Shown here in pieces: positions 46,543 to 56,251 of a stretch of 64,000 bases of DNA. How positions within the stretch are numbered: the stretch's first letter is position 1; every line of letters starts with the position of its first letter. This stretch comes from Weissella diestrammenae (GTDB lineage Bacteria; Bacillota; Bacilli; Lactobacillales; Lactobacillaceae): the NCBI RefSeq assembly GCF_014397255.1, contig NZ_CP060724.1, forward strand, positions 1,488,001 to 1,552,000, in the 5' to 3' direction. The notes below the pieces were generated by a model. The model was given only the letters and a program-made list of their open reading frames with translations. It did not search any database and was not told the DNA's origin. The position numbers and the translations under genes are program-made.

Positions 46543-47583
46543 ATGTTTAAAATTGCGGTTGATGCCATGGGCGGTGACAATGCACCGGAAGCAATCGTTC
46601 AAGGAATTGAAATTGCGCGTGATTCGTTACCAAACGTTGAATTTTTGTTATACGGTCAAACAGATAAAGTTTTGCCATTAATTCAAGATGACACGCGTAT
46701 ATCAGTGATGCAAGCTGATGATGTCATTGCAATGGCTGACGAACCTGTAAAATCAGTGCGGTCTCGTAAACAAAGTTCTTTAGTACTTGCAGCAAATGCT
46801 GTTAAATCTGGCCAGGCTGATGCGTTGTTTTCTGCAGGTAATACGGGTGCTTTATTAGCTGCCGGTATTTTCTTAGTCGGACGTATTAAGGGCATTAGCC
46901 GACCAGCATTGATGACAGTTTTACCAGCAATGGCGGGCGATCATGATTCATTTGTCATGATGGATGTCGGAGCAAATGCTGAAAATCGGGCTACGCATCT
47001 CTATGAATATGGAATTTTGGGGTCGTTTTATGCTAAAGAAATCCTCGGTTACTCGACACCACGCGTTGGATTGCTGAACAACGGTGGTGAAGAAGATAAG
47101 GGCGATGCTGTGCATAAAGAGGCACATCAATTGTTGAAATCTGGTAGTGCAGCTGGCTTTATTAATTTTATCGGGAATGTCGAATCCCGTGAAATATTAC
47201 AAGGACCAGCAGATGTCGTTGTTGCGGATGGTTTCTCCGGTAATGCGACCCTCAAAGCGATTGAGGGAACGGCGTTGTCATTGATGAAAATGATTAAGCA
47301 AACAATCATGAATGCTGGGGTTATTGGTAAACTAGGTGGCGCAATGTTAAAACCAGCGTTAAAACAAGTTGCCGGCCGTTTAGATCCTGAGCAATACGGC
47401 GGGGCAGTAGTGTTAGGGGTTAAAGCACCTGTAGTCAAGACACATGGCGCATCTGGGCCTGAAGCTGTTGCCGGGACCATGCGACAAATTAATACTATGT
47501 TAGAAACCCAGCTCATTGAAAAAGTAGAAACATTTGTTTCTGCGCATAAAGATGATTTAGCTGCTCGTGAGACAGAGGAATAG
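46543..47583 (+). CDS. plsX: Phosphate acyltransferase PlsX
   Basis: Converts acyl-ACP to acyl-phosphate for phospholipid synthesis, and also receives acyl-phosphate from the Fak system encoded upstream. The 346 residues begin FKIAVDAMGGDNAPEAIVQG and include FSAGNTGALLAAG, DVGANAENRATHLYEYG and VADGFSGNATLKAIEG. AGGTG fits the ATG at 46543 better than the GTG three codons earlier. acpP follows 20 bases later, the usual plsX-acpP order. Confidence 0.95.
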   Translation: MFKIAVDAMGGDNAPEAIVQGIEIARDSLPNVEFLLYGQTDKVLPLIQDDTRISVMQADDVIAMADEPVKSVRSRKQSSLVLAANAVKSGQADALFSAGNTGALLAAGIFLVGRIKGISRPALMTVLPAMAGDHDSFVMMDVGANAENRATHLYEYGILGSFYAKEILGYSTPRVGLLNNGGEEDKGDAVHKEAHQLLKSGSAAGFINFIGNVESREILQGPADVVVADGFSGNATLKAIEGTALSLMKMIKQTIMNAGVIGKLGGAMLKPALKQVAGRLDPEQYGGAVVLGVKAPVVKTHGASGPEAVAGTMRQINTMLETQLIEKVETFVSAHKDDLAARETEE

Positions 47584-47603
47584 AAAGTTAAAAGGATAGA
47601 AAA

Positions 47604-47850
47604 ATGGAAAAAAAAAGCAATTTATGACCGCGTTGTAACAATCGTGACCGATCACTTCGAATTAGAGCCTGAAAAAGTTACTGGAGATTTAAACTTCTTA
47701 ACAGATATTGATGCCGATTCAATTGATTTTGTAGAACTTGTGTTAGAAATGGAAGACGAATTTGGTGCCGAAATTTCTGATGAAGCAGCTGAAACGTTGG
47801 TAACAATCAACAGTACAGTTGACTATATCTATAATCACCAAAGTAAATAA
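47604..47850 (+). CDS. acpP: Acyl carrier protein, 5' frameshift at an A9 run
   Basis: Carries fatty-acyl chains on phosphopantetheine. The main frame contains the attachment motif DADSIDFVELVLEMEDEFG. It is open only from GTG 47644, too short and without a ribosome site. An ATG at 47604 behind AAAGGAT reads MEKKSNL and stops. Removing one A from the A9 run (47608-47616) restores MEKKAIYDRVVTIVTDHFEL, a normal 81-residue ACP. An error or polymerase slippage at A9 is likely, since AcpP is normally essential. Confidence 0.87.
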
Positions 47851-47863
47851 ATCTTTTAAAAGT

Positions 47864-47898
47864 AGCTATCAAAGCAGGAAAGTTGATAGCTTTTTTTG
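47864..47898 (+). terminator. Terminator after acpP
   Basis: AGCTATCAA (47864-47872) pairs perfectly with TTGATAGCT (47883-47891) around a 10-base loop, followed by T7. Confidence 0.93.
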
Positions 47899-48150
47899 AA
47901 CTACAATGCTGCATTATCGCAGAATCAGTGGATGACATTAAAAACGATAATGATTAGATTCATTGATTTGCGGACTAATGCGGTAATCACAAAGTGTATT
48001 TATGATTGACAGATTAGACTGGCAAATATTCGTTGATCGAAAAATTACAGGTTATTAGCGCTGAATTAAGTTGATTTAAAAGAAACCAAACGCAAATGCG
48101 CTTGGTTTTTTGGTATACTAAACTAAGTATCAAAATGAGGGAGAGTGAAA
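47899..48150 (+). promoter_or_regulatory. Region between acpP and rnc: orphan terminator and rnc promoter
   Basis: No gene is seen in about 180 bases. A strong hairpin, AAACCAA-CGCA (48084-48094) with TGCG-TTGGTTT (48097-48108) and a T-run, is a terminator with no gene before it. Directly after it, TGGTATACT (48111-48119) is an extended -10 for rnc, the same sequence as at the phosphoglucomutase gene. A TTGACA at about 48006 could start a short unannotated RNA that ends at the terminator. Confidence 0.5.
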
Positions 48151-48846
48151 ATGTTTGCTCAGTTACAAGCAGAAATCGCACAAAAATACGATATTCATTT
48201 TAATAATTTAGCACTTTTAGAAGAAGCACTAACACAAGCCAACTATATTAATGAACATCCTGAATATCAAGGACGTGATTATCAACGTTTGGAATTTTTA
48301 GGTGATGCCATCATGCAACAATCATCAGCGGTCTATTTATTCAAAAAATATCCCGATTGGGATGAGGGACGTTTAACTGAATTACGAATTTTAATGGTTC
48401 AGACGCGCTCTTTTGCAGCCTTATCACGTGAATTACATTTAGATCGATATGTTCAACTTGGACGAGGAGAAGAATTATCAGGCGCGCGGAATCGTGAATC
48501 TTTACTTGAAGATTTATGGGAAGCATTCATTGGCGCACTTTATTTGGATCAAGGACAAGCAGTGGTCATGCGGTTATTAGATCTGGTCTTTTTTTCAAAA
48601 ATTGAAACTGGGTTCTATGATCGGTTTGTGGATTATAAATCAAAATTGCAAGAATTATTGCAAAAAAATGGGACAGTTGATATTAATTACGAAAAAATTG
48701 CTGAACAGCAAATTGAAAATAATGAACAATTGTTTACTGTTTCTGTTGCCCTTAATGGTCAGAAATTGGCTGAAGGGACCGGAAAATCAACTAAGGATGC
48801 AGAAAAGGCCGCTGCACGCATCGCTTATCAAAATTTAACGAAGTAG
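48151..48846 (+). CDS. rnc: Ribonuclease III
   Basis: Cuts double-stranded RNA in rRNA maturation and mRNA turnover. The 231 residues contain the catalytic signature QRLEFLGDAIMQ, a second acidic site in ESLLEDLWEAFIGALYLD, and a C-terminal dsRNA-binding domain (about 158-228, YKSKLQELLQKNG and GTGKSTKDAEKAAARIAYQ). GAGGGAGA at 48137-48144 favours the ATG at 48151 over the GTG at 48145. It precedes smc by 13 bases, as in most Firmicutes. Confidence 0.96.
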   Translation: MFAQLQAEIAQKYDIHFNNLALLEEALTQANYINEHPEYQGRDYQRLEFLGDAIMQQSSAVYLFKKYPDWDEGRLTELRILMVQTRSFAALSRELHLDRYVQLGRGEELSGARNRESLLEDLWEAFIGALYLDQGQAVVMRLLDLVFFSKIETGFYDRFVDYKSKLQELLQKNGTVDINYEKIAEQQIENNEQLFTVSVALNGQKLAEGTGKSTKDAEKAAARIAYQNLTK

Positions 48847-48859
48847 TCGGGAATTTAGA

Positions 48860-51800
48860 ATGAAGCTTAAGACACTTGAGATTAGTGGATTTAAATCATT
48901 TGCTAATCGCACAAAAATTGAATTCATGCCAGGAATAACTGGTGTTGTCGGACCAAATGGTTCGGGTAAATCAAATATTATCGAATCGATTCGTTGGGTG
49001 ATGGGCGAGACATCTGCTAAAGGGTTACGTGGTGACAAAATGGCAGATGTTATTTTTGGTGGTACAAATACACGAGCACCATTGAACCGGGCAGAAGTCT
49101 CAATCACATTCGACAATACCGACCATTATTTAAATTCTGAATATTCTGAAATTAGAATTACGCGAACGCTTTACCGTTCGGGTGAATCTAAGTATCAAAT
49201 TAATGGTCAGACAGTACGCTTACGTGACGTACATGAGTTATTTATGGATTCAGGACTTGGACGTGAGAGTTTCTCGATTATTTCTCAGGGCCGAGTAGAA
49301 AGTATTTTTTCTGCTAAGCCAATTGAGCGACGTTCGATTATTGAGGATGTGGCGGGTGTCTATAAATATAAGCAGAATAAAGAACAGGCCGAAAAGGAAC
49401 TACAAGAGACAGTCGATAATTTACATCGTGTCCAAGATATATTATTTGAACTAGAGAACCGGATTGAACCGCTAGCGCAACAAGCATCAAGAGCATCAGA
49501 CTACTTAACCACTAAAGAAAAATTTGACCAATTAGATCAGGCACGATTGGTCATTGAATTAGATGATTTGTTTTTAGATCAGACCAAGATTGCAAAACAA
49601 CTACTTGAATTAGAGCAACAAAATTCAAATGGCAAGCAGCAGTTAGAGACACAAAACCACGCATTATCAGAATTGAAAGTGCAAAGAATAGCTCTTGAGA
49701 CATTGAGAGATAAGTATCAGGCGCAGATTGTCACACTGACTCAAAAGGTTGAACAATTAACCGGTGAGAAGCGACTTGAAGCTGAGCGAATGGCTAATCG
49801 AACACAGTCTGGACGTGATTTAAAAATGCGTCTGGAACAGGTCCAGCAGATACTAACAGAATTACAAAATAATCAAAAACAAAGACAAATTGAATTTGAA
49901 AAAGAAGATGCAAACGTTCATACTGCGCAAGCAACGCTTGAAACGACAACGGAGCACGCTGATCGACAGGTATTAGAAGAACATGAGGCAGTTATTTCAG
50001 AAGTTCGGAATAAACTCGTGGACGCTATGCAAGCCTTAACTTCGGCCAAAAATGAACAGACTTATTTAACTAAATCTAATCAGCAAAATGATGCTAATTT
50101 GGAACGATTAAATCTGAAATTATCCGATTTAAAGGCCAAAAATGCAGCACAGGCAACTTCAATTAGTGAAAAAGAAACGCGTTATCAAACATTAAGTCAA
50201 CAATATACGATTCAGAAAAATGAGATTGAAAAGGCTAAGGTAGCGGGACAAAAACTTGAGCACGATCAAAAAATAGCCCGTAAAAATTGGTTTGACGCGT
50301 TAGAAAAGCAAGAACGGGCGACATCACGCTTGCAGTCGTTACAAAGATTATCGCAAAGTTATGATGGTTACTTTCAAGGCGTGAAAAATTTGATGCGTGC
50401 TAAAAACCAATTCACCGGCATTCAAGGCGTTGTGGCCGAATTGATTCAACTAGATGCAAGTAATGCATTAGCGATTGAAACGGCTTTAGGCGGCGCATTG
50501 CAGAGTGTGGTAGTTGATAATGAACAAACTGCGAAAAACGCCATTCAATATTTGACACGTCAAAGATTGGGGCGCGTGACATTTTTGCCAGTTTCGACGA
50601 TTCAATCACGGCATCTATCTGCGCAACAGATACAGTTGGCGCAAAATCAAGCAGGCTTTATTGGTGTTGCAGCCGATTTGGTGACAGTAGCAAGTACACA
50701 ACGCGCTATTATCCAAAATCTGTTAGGGACAACGTTGATTGTTGGCAATTTAGATCATGCTCAAATGCTTGCTAATCGTCTTCAACATCGCGTACGAGTG
50801 ATTACACTAGATGGCCAAGTCATTAATGCGGGTGGTTCGATGGTTGGTGGCGCTAATCGGCAAACGGGTAATGGGCTTTTGGCACAACAAACGGAGATTG
50901 ATCAGTTAACGCTTGAGTTGAAACAGCTTTCTCAAACAACAACAACGTATGAGGCACAAACGCGTCAGCTAGAACAACAGTTACAGGAAGTAACCCAAAA
51001 TTTTCAAGCTTTACAACAAGCAGCGACCGCGTGCAATGAACAAGTACAGGCAGCTGCCGGTGAATTACATCTCGCACAGAATGTGGCAAATCAAATGTCT
51101 CGAGACTTTGAGGCCATGCAGTTTGAAATTAAACAATCCAGTGATGGAACAATTGACCACGCGACTCGAGTGACGGAGAATCGTCAGCAAATCCAAATGC
51201 ATGATCAAGCAGTTCATCGGTTACAAACCCAACTGGATGAATTAACGCAACAACGCACTGATTTACAAACTAAGGTTGTTGCAGCTGAGCAATCAGCTAC
51301 GGCATTACAAATTAAATTAGCAACGGTTCAAGCCGGAAGAGATAATGCTCGCGTTCGTTTAGACGATATTAATGAACGAATTCAAGCAGAAACGTCGTTA
51401 GCTGAAAGTTTGCATGAACAGTTGGCTGCACTTGATAGCAATCAGACCGATCGACAATCTGAAATCAGTATTAGTCTCGACAAATTGGAAACAGACTTAG
51501 CGCAAGTAAAAGAAACGGTTGCCGAAAAAGGAACCGAATTGACGAAAGTCGTACAATCTATTGAGATTGCAGAAGCTAATTTACAACTGGTACAAGATTC
51601 ACAAACAAAGAATTTACAGGCGTTATCTGATGTTAAAGCACGTCAGGCTGAATTGGCACAAAAAATTAAACAAAATGAGAGTTTGTTACTTCAGACATAT
51701 GAAACAACTTATGATGACTCAAAACAAACGATGCAAACAATTGATACGACTGACTTGAAAACACAGCTTAAACTGTTGAAACTAACCTTGAACGATATTG

Positions 51801-52402
51801 GAACAGTCAATATTGGTGCCATTGATGAGTATCAAGAAGTAAAAACACGTTATGATTTCCTTAATCAACAACAGGCCGATTTGTTAGATGCGCAGAATAA
51901 TTTACAGACGACAATGTCAGAAATGGATCAAGAAGTTATAACACGCTTTAAGACAACATTTGATGCAATTGCTGAGCACTTCACCTATATTTTTGAAAAG
52001 ATGTTTGGTGGTGGGAAAGCAGTCCTAGAATTAACAGACCCAGAGCATTTATTGACGACAGGTGTTGATATCAAGGCCCAGCCACCAGGAAAAAAATTCC
52101 AACAAATGAGTTTGTTATCAGGTGGAGAAAAAGCACTGACGGCAATCAGTTTGTTATTTGCCATTTTAGAAGTACGACCAGTACCTTTTGCTGTGTTGGA
52201 TGAGACAGAAGCTGCCTTGGATGAAGCTAATGTTGATCGTTTTGCCGAATACTTGCATGAAGTAAACGAACGAACACAATTTATTGTCATTACCCACCGT
52301 AAAGGGACGATGAATCATGCAGATGTATTGTATGGTGTTACAATGCAGGAACCTGGTATTTCAACGATGGTTTCTGTGAATTTGGAAACCATTGATAGTT
52401 AG
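48860..52402 (+). CDS. smc: Chromosome segregation ATPase SMC
   Basis: Condensin subunit for chromosome organisation. The 1180-residue protein has the N-terminal head with Walker A VVGPNGSGKSNIIE, two long Gln-rich coiled coils (about 170-500 and 670-1000), a hinge (about 505-660, IQGVVAELIQLDASNALAIE and INAGGSMVGGA), and the C-terminal head with signature LLSGGEKALTAISLLFAI and Walker B FAVLDETEAALDEANV. Length is typical. It lies in the rnc-smc-ftsY cluster. Confidence 0.97.
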   Translation: MKLKTLEISGFKSFANRTKIEFMPGITGVVGPNGSGKSNIIESIRWVMGETSAKGLRGDKMADVIFGGTNTRAPLNRAEVSITFDNTDHYLNSEYSEIRITRTLYRSGESKYQINGQTVRLRDVHELFMDSGLGRESFSIISQGRVESIFSAKPIERRSIIEDVAGVYKYKQNKEQAEKELQETVDNLHRVQDILFELENRIEPLAQQASRASDYLTTKEKFDQLDQARLVIELDDLFLDQTKIAKQLLELEQQNSNGKQQLETQNHALSELKVQRIALETLRDKYQAQIVTLTQKVEQLTGEKRLEAERMANRTQSGRDLKMRLEQVQQILTELQNNQKQRQIEFEKEDANVHTAQATLETTTEHADRQVLEEHEAVISEVRNKLVDAMQALTSAKNEQTYLTKSNQQNDANLERLNLKLSDLKAKNAAQATSISEKETRYQTLSQQYTIQKNEIEKAKVAGQKLEHDQKIARKNWFDALEKQERATSRLQSLQRLSQSYDGYFQGVKNLMRAKNQFTGIQGVVAELIQLDASNALAIETALGGALQSVVVDNEQTAKNAIQYLTRQRLGRVTFLPVSTIQSRHLSAQQIQLAQNQAGFIGVAADLVTVASTQRAIIQNLLGTTLIVGNLDHAQMLANRLQHRVRVITLDGQVINAGGSMVGGANRQTGNGLLAQQTEIDQLTLELKQLSQTTTTYEAQTRQLEQQLQEVTQNFQALQQAATACNEQVQAAAGELHLAQNVANQMSRDFEAMQFEIKQSSDGTIDHATRVTENRQQIQMHDQAVHRLQTQLDELTQQRTDLQTKVVAAEQSATALQIKLATVQAGRDNARVRLDDINERIQAETSLAESLHEQLAALDSNQTDRQSEISISLDKLETDLAQVKETVAEKGTELTKVVQSIEIAEANLQLVQDSQTKNLQALSDVKARQAELAQKIKQNESLLLQTYETTYDDSKQTMQTIDTTDLKTQLKLLKLTLNDIGTVNIGAIDEYQEVKTRYDFLNQQQADLLDAQNNLQTTMSEMDQEVITRFKTTFDAIAEHFTYIFEKMFGGGKAVLELTDPEHLLTTGVDIKAQPPGKKFQQMSLLSGGEKALTAISLLFAILEVRPVPFAVLDETEAALDEANVDRFAEYLHEVNERTQFIVITHRKGTMNHADVLYGVTMQEPGISTMVSVNLETIDS

Positions 52403-52429
52403 AAATTGGATAGAAAGTGAGTGGATAAC

Positions 52430-53668
52430 ATGGGATTATTTGATTCAATTAGGAAAGCTTTCTCAGTGGATGATGCGATTGAAACAGCGCGAAATCAACG
52501 TCAAAATCATGCATCGATTACTGTGGAAACATTATATCCAGCACAAACGGTACCGACTGTTCAATCAGAAGAAATTGATAAACCTCAAAATGATATTACA
52601 GTTGGCGTAGAAGCAGAAATCAGTCATACTTACTCAGAAACAGAAACAGAAACAGAAACAGAAACAGAAACAGAAACAGAAACAGAAACAGAAACAGAAA
52701 CAGAAACAGAAACAGAAACAGAAAGCCAATCGCAATTAGACTCAGGACTAGATGAAACTAAAAAGTCTTGGGCATCACGTTGGCAGCATTTCATTGCCAA
52801 TTTTCGAAGTGTCGATGAAGACTTTTTTGATGATCTAGAAGAGACTTTAATTAAAGCAGACGTTGGGGCAGCAACCGCATTGCAATTAACAGATGAATTG
52901 CGTGATGAGGTTAAATTACAAAATGCAAAGAGTAAACAAGCAGTATCAGAAGTCATTTTAGAAAAATTAGTGAACCATTACGAAGCACAGGGCATCAACG
53001 AAGATACGGCTATGCATTTTGCGCAAAATGGACCAACTGTTATTTTGTTTGTTGGTGTGAATGGCGTTGGAAAAACCACAACAATCGGTAAGCTGGCAGC
53101 GCGTTATAAAGGTGAAGGTAAAAAAGTGCTCCTTGCGGCTGGGGATACATTCCGAGCAGGTGCTACGCAACAATTGCAGGTTTGGGGAGAACGCGATGGT
53201 GTTGAAGTCGTTGCGGGCGCACCAAATTCAGATCCGGCTTCAGTCGTATATGATGGTGTTCGTGCGGCAATTGATCAACAGGCCGATATCTTGTTTGTTG
53301 ATACCGCAGGCCGCTTACAAAATAATGTTAATTTGATGCAAGAATTGGAAAAAATGAAGCGCATTATTAGTCGTGAATTACCTGAACAACCAGCAGAAGT
53401 GCTATTAGTTTTGGATGCAACAACTGGACAAAATGCACTTCAACAAGCGAAATTGTTTAAAGACTCAACTGATGTTACCGGTATTGTACTAACTAAGTTA
53501 GATGGTACGGCCAAAGGTGGCATTATATTACCAATCCGTAATGAATTACATTTACCAGTTAAGTGGATTGGTTTGGGTGAGCAAGTGAATGATTTACAGC
53601 CGTTTGTTGCAAATGATTTTGCAAAGAGCCTGTTTGGTCAGCTATTGGAGATACGAGATGGAGATTGA
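52430..53668 (+). CDS. ftsY: Signal recognition particle receptor FtsY, with variable ET repeat
   Basis: GTPase that docks the SRP-ribosome complex at the SecYEG translocon. An N-terminal acidic A domain (about 1-105) includes a run of 14 Glu-Thr pairs encoded by a hexanucleotide repeat. The NG domain follows, with [47 protein letters not shown] and [23 protein letters not shown] at the ATG 52430 is the usual FtsY start; the GTG at 52421 is rejected. Length is 412 residues. It overlaps ylxM by 11 bases. Confidence 0.96.
   Translation: MGLFDSIRKAFSVDDAIETARNQRQNHASITVETLYPAQTVPTVQSEEIDKPQNDITVGVEAEISHTYSETETETETETETETETETETETETETETESQSQLDSGLDETKKSWASRWQHFIANFRSVDEDFFDDLEETLIKADVGAATALQLTDELRDEVKLQNAKSKQAVSEVILEKLVNHYEAQGINEDTAMHFAQNGPTVILFVGVNGVGKTTTIGKLAARYKGEGKKVLLAAGDTFRAGATQQLQVWGERDGVEVVAGAPNSDPASVVYDGVRAAIDQQADILFVDTAGRLQNNVNLMQELEKMKRIISRELPEQPAEVLLVLDATTGQNALQQAKLFKDSTDVTGIVLTKLDGTAKGGIILPIRNELHLPVKWIGLGEQVNDLQPFVANDFAKSLFGQLLEIRDGD
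52637..52720 (+). repeat. Hexanucleotide microsatellite (GAAACA) x14 inside ftsY
   Basis: 84 bp of perfect GAAACA units, in frame, encoding Glu-Thr pairs in the acidic domain of FtsY. Gain or loss of units keeps the frame. Confidence 0.98.
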
Positions 53669-53999
53669 AAAAAGTACGCGGTTAAACATTCTTTTTGATT
53701 TCTACCGCACGTTATTGACCGATAAGCAAAATGATTATTTAACGCTTTATTATGCTGATGATTATTCACTTGGTGAAATTGCTGAGACGTTTGCTGTTTC
53801 ACGCCAGGCTGTGTATGATAATTTAAAACGTAGTACACAATTACTTGAAGACTATGAAGCAAAATTACAATTATTTTCAGACTACCAACGACGTCAAGTG
53901 ATTGCTGAAAAAATCGCAGCGTATACACAAGAAAAATACCCGACCGATCTACAATTACAATCGATGATTGAGCAGTTAGTAACAATAGAAGAGGAGTAA
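53658..53999 (+). CDS. ylxM: SRP-associated DNA-binding protein YlxM (UPF0122)
   Basis: A 113-residue helix-turn-helix protein of the sigma-70 region-4 type. The N-terminus [24 protein letters not shown] and the HTH segment [23 protein letters not shown] are diagnostic. It is found between ftsY and ffh across Firmicutes and is linked to SRP function. The ATG at 53658 has GGAG at 53647-53650 and overlaps ftsY by 11 bases; the longer frame from 53589 is rejected. ffh starts 4 bases after the stop. Confidence 0.93.
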   Translation: MEIEKSTRLNILFDFYRTLLTDKQNDYLTLYYADDYSLGEIAETFAVSRQAVYDNLKRSTQLLEDYEAKLQLFSDYQRRQVIAEKIAAYTQEKYPTDLQLQSMIEQLVTIEEE

Positions 54000-54003
54000 A
54001 ATT

Positions 54004-55467
54004 ATGGCTTTTGAAGGATTAACAGAACGTCTTCAATCTGCACTCAGTGGCTTGCGACGTAAGGGAAAGGTCTCTGAATCGGATTTACGAGATACGATGC
54101 GCGAAATCCGAATGGCATTATTGGAAGCGGACGTCAATTTTGGGGTTGTGAAAGACTTTGTACGCGATGTTCGTGAAAAAGCGGCTGGTGAAAAAGTTCT
54201 CGAAGGGTTAAATCCCGCCCAACAAATTGTTAAAATTGTGAATGACGAATTGACAAAAATGATGGGGGAACAGGATGTTCCGTTGAACCAATCACCTAAA
54301 ATTCCGACGGTTATTATGATGGTTGGACTGCAAGGTGCTGGAAAAACGACCACTGCAGGAAAATTAGCATTAAAACTCAAAAATGAAAAAAACGCTCGGC
54401 CATTAATGATCGCAGCTGATATTTATCGTCCAGCGGCCATTGATCAATTAGAGACATTGGGACAGCAAATTGATGTCCCTGTGTTTTCAATGGGAACTGA
54501 TGCTGATCCACGAGAAATTGTTAGACAAGGGCTAATTAGAGCAAATGAAATCAAAGCGGATTATGTCTTTATTGATGCGGCTGGACGGTTACAAATCGAT
54601 GAAGCATTAATGCAAGAGTTGGCAGATATCAAAGATATTGCAGAACCAAATGAAATATTATTGGTTGTAGATGCAATGACTGGACAAAACGCTACAGAGA
54701 CAGCCGAAGGGTTTAATAATCGACTCGGTATTACTGGTGTGGTCCTAACAAAACTTGATGGTGATACTCGTGGTGGAGCAGCTTTGTCAATTCGAGCTGT
54801 GACCCAAAAACCAATCAAATTTGTTGGACAAGGTGAAAAGATGACTGATTTGGATACGTTCTATCCAGATCGTATGGCTTCACGTATTCTTGGCATGGGT
54901 GATTTGCTGACGTTGATCGAGCGAGCACAAAAAGACGTTGATGAAGAAAAAGCTGCTGCACAGGCAGAAAAGATGCGTCAAAATACATTCGATTTCAATG
55001 ACTTTATTGACCAAATGGAACAAGTTAGTAATATGGGTGGCATTGAATCAATTATGAAAATGCTGCCTGGTATGGCAAACAATCCACAAGTAGCGGCTAT
55101 GCAAGCTCAAATGGATCCTAAACAAATCGATCATATTAAAGCGATTGTCATGTCGATGACACCACAAGAGCGTGAACAACCTGAAATCATTAACCCCTCA
55201 CGTCGTCGTCGTTTAGCGGCAGGTGCTGGACGGCCAATCGTCGAGGTTAATCGCATGTTAAAGCAATTTAACGAAATGAAGACTATGATGAGTAAAGCGA
55301 TGAATGGTAATACAGCTCAAATGGAACAGATGATGGGTGCTTTGCAGGGTGGTGGAATGCCTGGTATGCCTTCAATGGGTGGTAAAGGACTTGGTCAAAA
55401 GATGCAGAATATGGCAATGAAGCGGATGGCACGTCAAATTCAAAAAAATAAGAAGAAACGCCGCTAA
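54004..55467 (+). CDS. ffh: Signal recognition particle protein Ffh (SRP54)
   Basis: Binds 4.5S RNA and signal peptides and targets ribosomes to FtsY. The 487 residues comprise an N domain (about 1-95), a G domain with GLQGAGKTTTAGKLA, AADIYRPAAIDQL, TKLDGDTRGGAA and GQGEKMTDLDTF, and a Met-rich M domain (about 300-487) ending in a basic tail (KRMARQIQKNKKKRR). The G3 motif reads DAAGR instead of the usual DTAGR, a tolerated variant. Confidence 0.97.
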   Translation: MAFEGLTERLQSALSGLRRKGKVSESDLRDTMREIRMALLEADVNFGVVKDFVRDVREKAAGEKVLEGLNPAQQIVKIVNDELTKMMGEQDVPLNQSPKIPTVIMMVGLQGAGKTTTAGKLALKLKNEKNARPLMIAADIYRPAAIDQLETLGQQIDVPVFSMGTDADPREIVRQGLIRANEIKADYVFIDAAGRLQIDEALMQELADIKDIAEPNEILLVVDAMTGQNATETAEGFNNRLGITGVVLTKLDGDTRGGAALSIRAVTQKPIKFVGQGEKMTDLDTFYPDRMASRILGMGDLLTLIERAQKDVDEEKAAAQAEKMRQNTFDFNDFIDQMEQVSNMGGIESIMKMLPGMANNPQVAAMQAQMDPKQIDHIKAIVMSMTPQEREQPEIINPSRRRRLAAGAGRPIVEVNRMLKQFNEMKTMMSKAMNGNTAQMEQMMGALQGGGMPGMPSMGGKGLGQKMQNMAMKRMARQIQKNKKKRR

Positions 55468-55522
55468 TTTAGCAAATTTTGAATGGCCTATCATGCACGG
55501 TTTGTTAACAACTTGAGTTCTT

Positions 55523-55551
55523 TTGACATTTGAAAGCTACGCTTATTTAAA
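55523..55551 (+). promoter_or_regulatory. Possible promoter for the Ham1-like gene
   Basis: TTGACA (55523-55528) and TTTAAA (55546-55551), spacer 17 bases. The -35 is consensus and the -10 poor. No terminator after ffh is visible. Confidence 0.4.
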
Positions 55552-55595
55552 GGCATATCGTCTATAAATAACGTTAAAATGGAGAGGTCAATCAG

Positions 55596-56204
55596 ATGAC
55601 ACGAGTAGTAATTGCATCAAATAATACGCATAAAACGAAAGAAATCCTTCAGTATTTGCAATTATTTAAAATAACGGCGGTTAATTATCGTGACTTACAT
55701 GCGAGGATTGAATTTCCGGTGGAAACCACAGATAACATGAAGGTGAATGCTGCTCAAAAATCAAGTGCCATTCATCAATTGCTTCCAGACGAATTTGTTT
55801 TAGCTGATGATTCGGCGCTCTTTGTTCCGGCAATTCCAGATCATTTTGGTGTGACAACGATGCGCGAGTTTAAATCACAGCAGTTGAAGACTGATAGCGA
55901 GATTAATCGCTATGTGTTAGCACAACTGTTGCCAGGTACGTCTCGCAAGGCATATTTAGCTGCCTATTTTACATTAATCACGCCACAGAATGATTATGTT
56001 GAAATTACAACGACTGGTGGTGAATCTTTAGCAATGGCGCCTAGGGGGAATGAATCCGGATTGGATGCCATTGTCATGGCGGAAAATGGCTTGACGTTAG
56101 CTGAAATGTCTATTGCGGAGCGAATCCATTATTCTCATCGTGGTCGAGCAGTGATAAAATTACATCAATATTTAGTTAATCATACTGAATGGCCTAAGTC
56201 ATAG
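55596..56204 (+). CDS. Divergent Ham1/RdgB-type nucleoside triphosphate pyrophosphatase
   Basis: A 202-residue protein with the Ham1 layout: VVIASNNTHKTKEI at the start, LADDSALFVPAI in the middle, and IHYSHRGRAVIKL at the end. RdgB removes ITP and XTP from the nucleotide pool. Several key positions differ: the conserved SNNxGK has His for Gly, the GFGYDP segment is replaced by GNESGLDAIV, and the ENAxxKA helix reads VNAAQKS. It may have altered specificity or be a paralogue of a true RdgB elsewhere. GGAGAGG lies upstream of the ATG. Confidence 0.8.
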   Translation: MTRVVIASNNTHKTKEILQYLQLFKITAVNYRDLHARIEFPVETTDNMKVNAAQKSSAIHQLLPDEFVLADDSALFVPAIPDHFGVTTMREFKSQQLKTDSEINRYVLAQLLPGTSRKAYLAAYFTLITPQNDYVEITTTGGESLAMAPRGNESGLDAIVMAENGLTLAEMSIAERIHYSHRGRAVIKLHQYLVNHTEWPKS

Positions 56205-56251
56205 GCCTTGAAATAATGGATTTTATCTAAGTTAGAATCATTAATTTTAAT

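Noticed and set aside
47127-47516. 129-codon minus-strand frame opposite plsX
   Set aside because: Shadow frame of a conserved gene, with no start signal.
52637-52720. Considered as a CRISPR-like or phage repeat
   Set aside because: It is a uniform 6-bp tandem repeat without spacers inside the ftsY reading frame.
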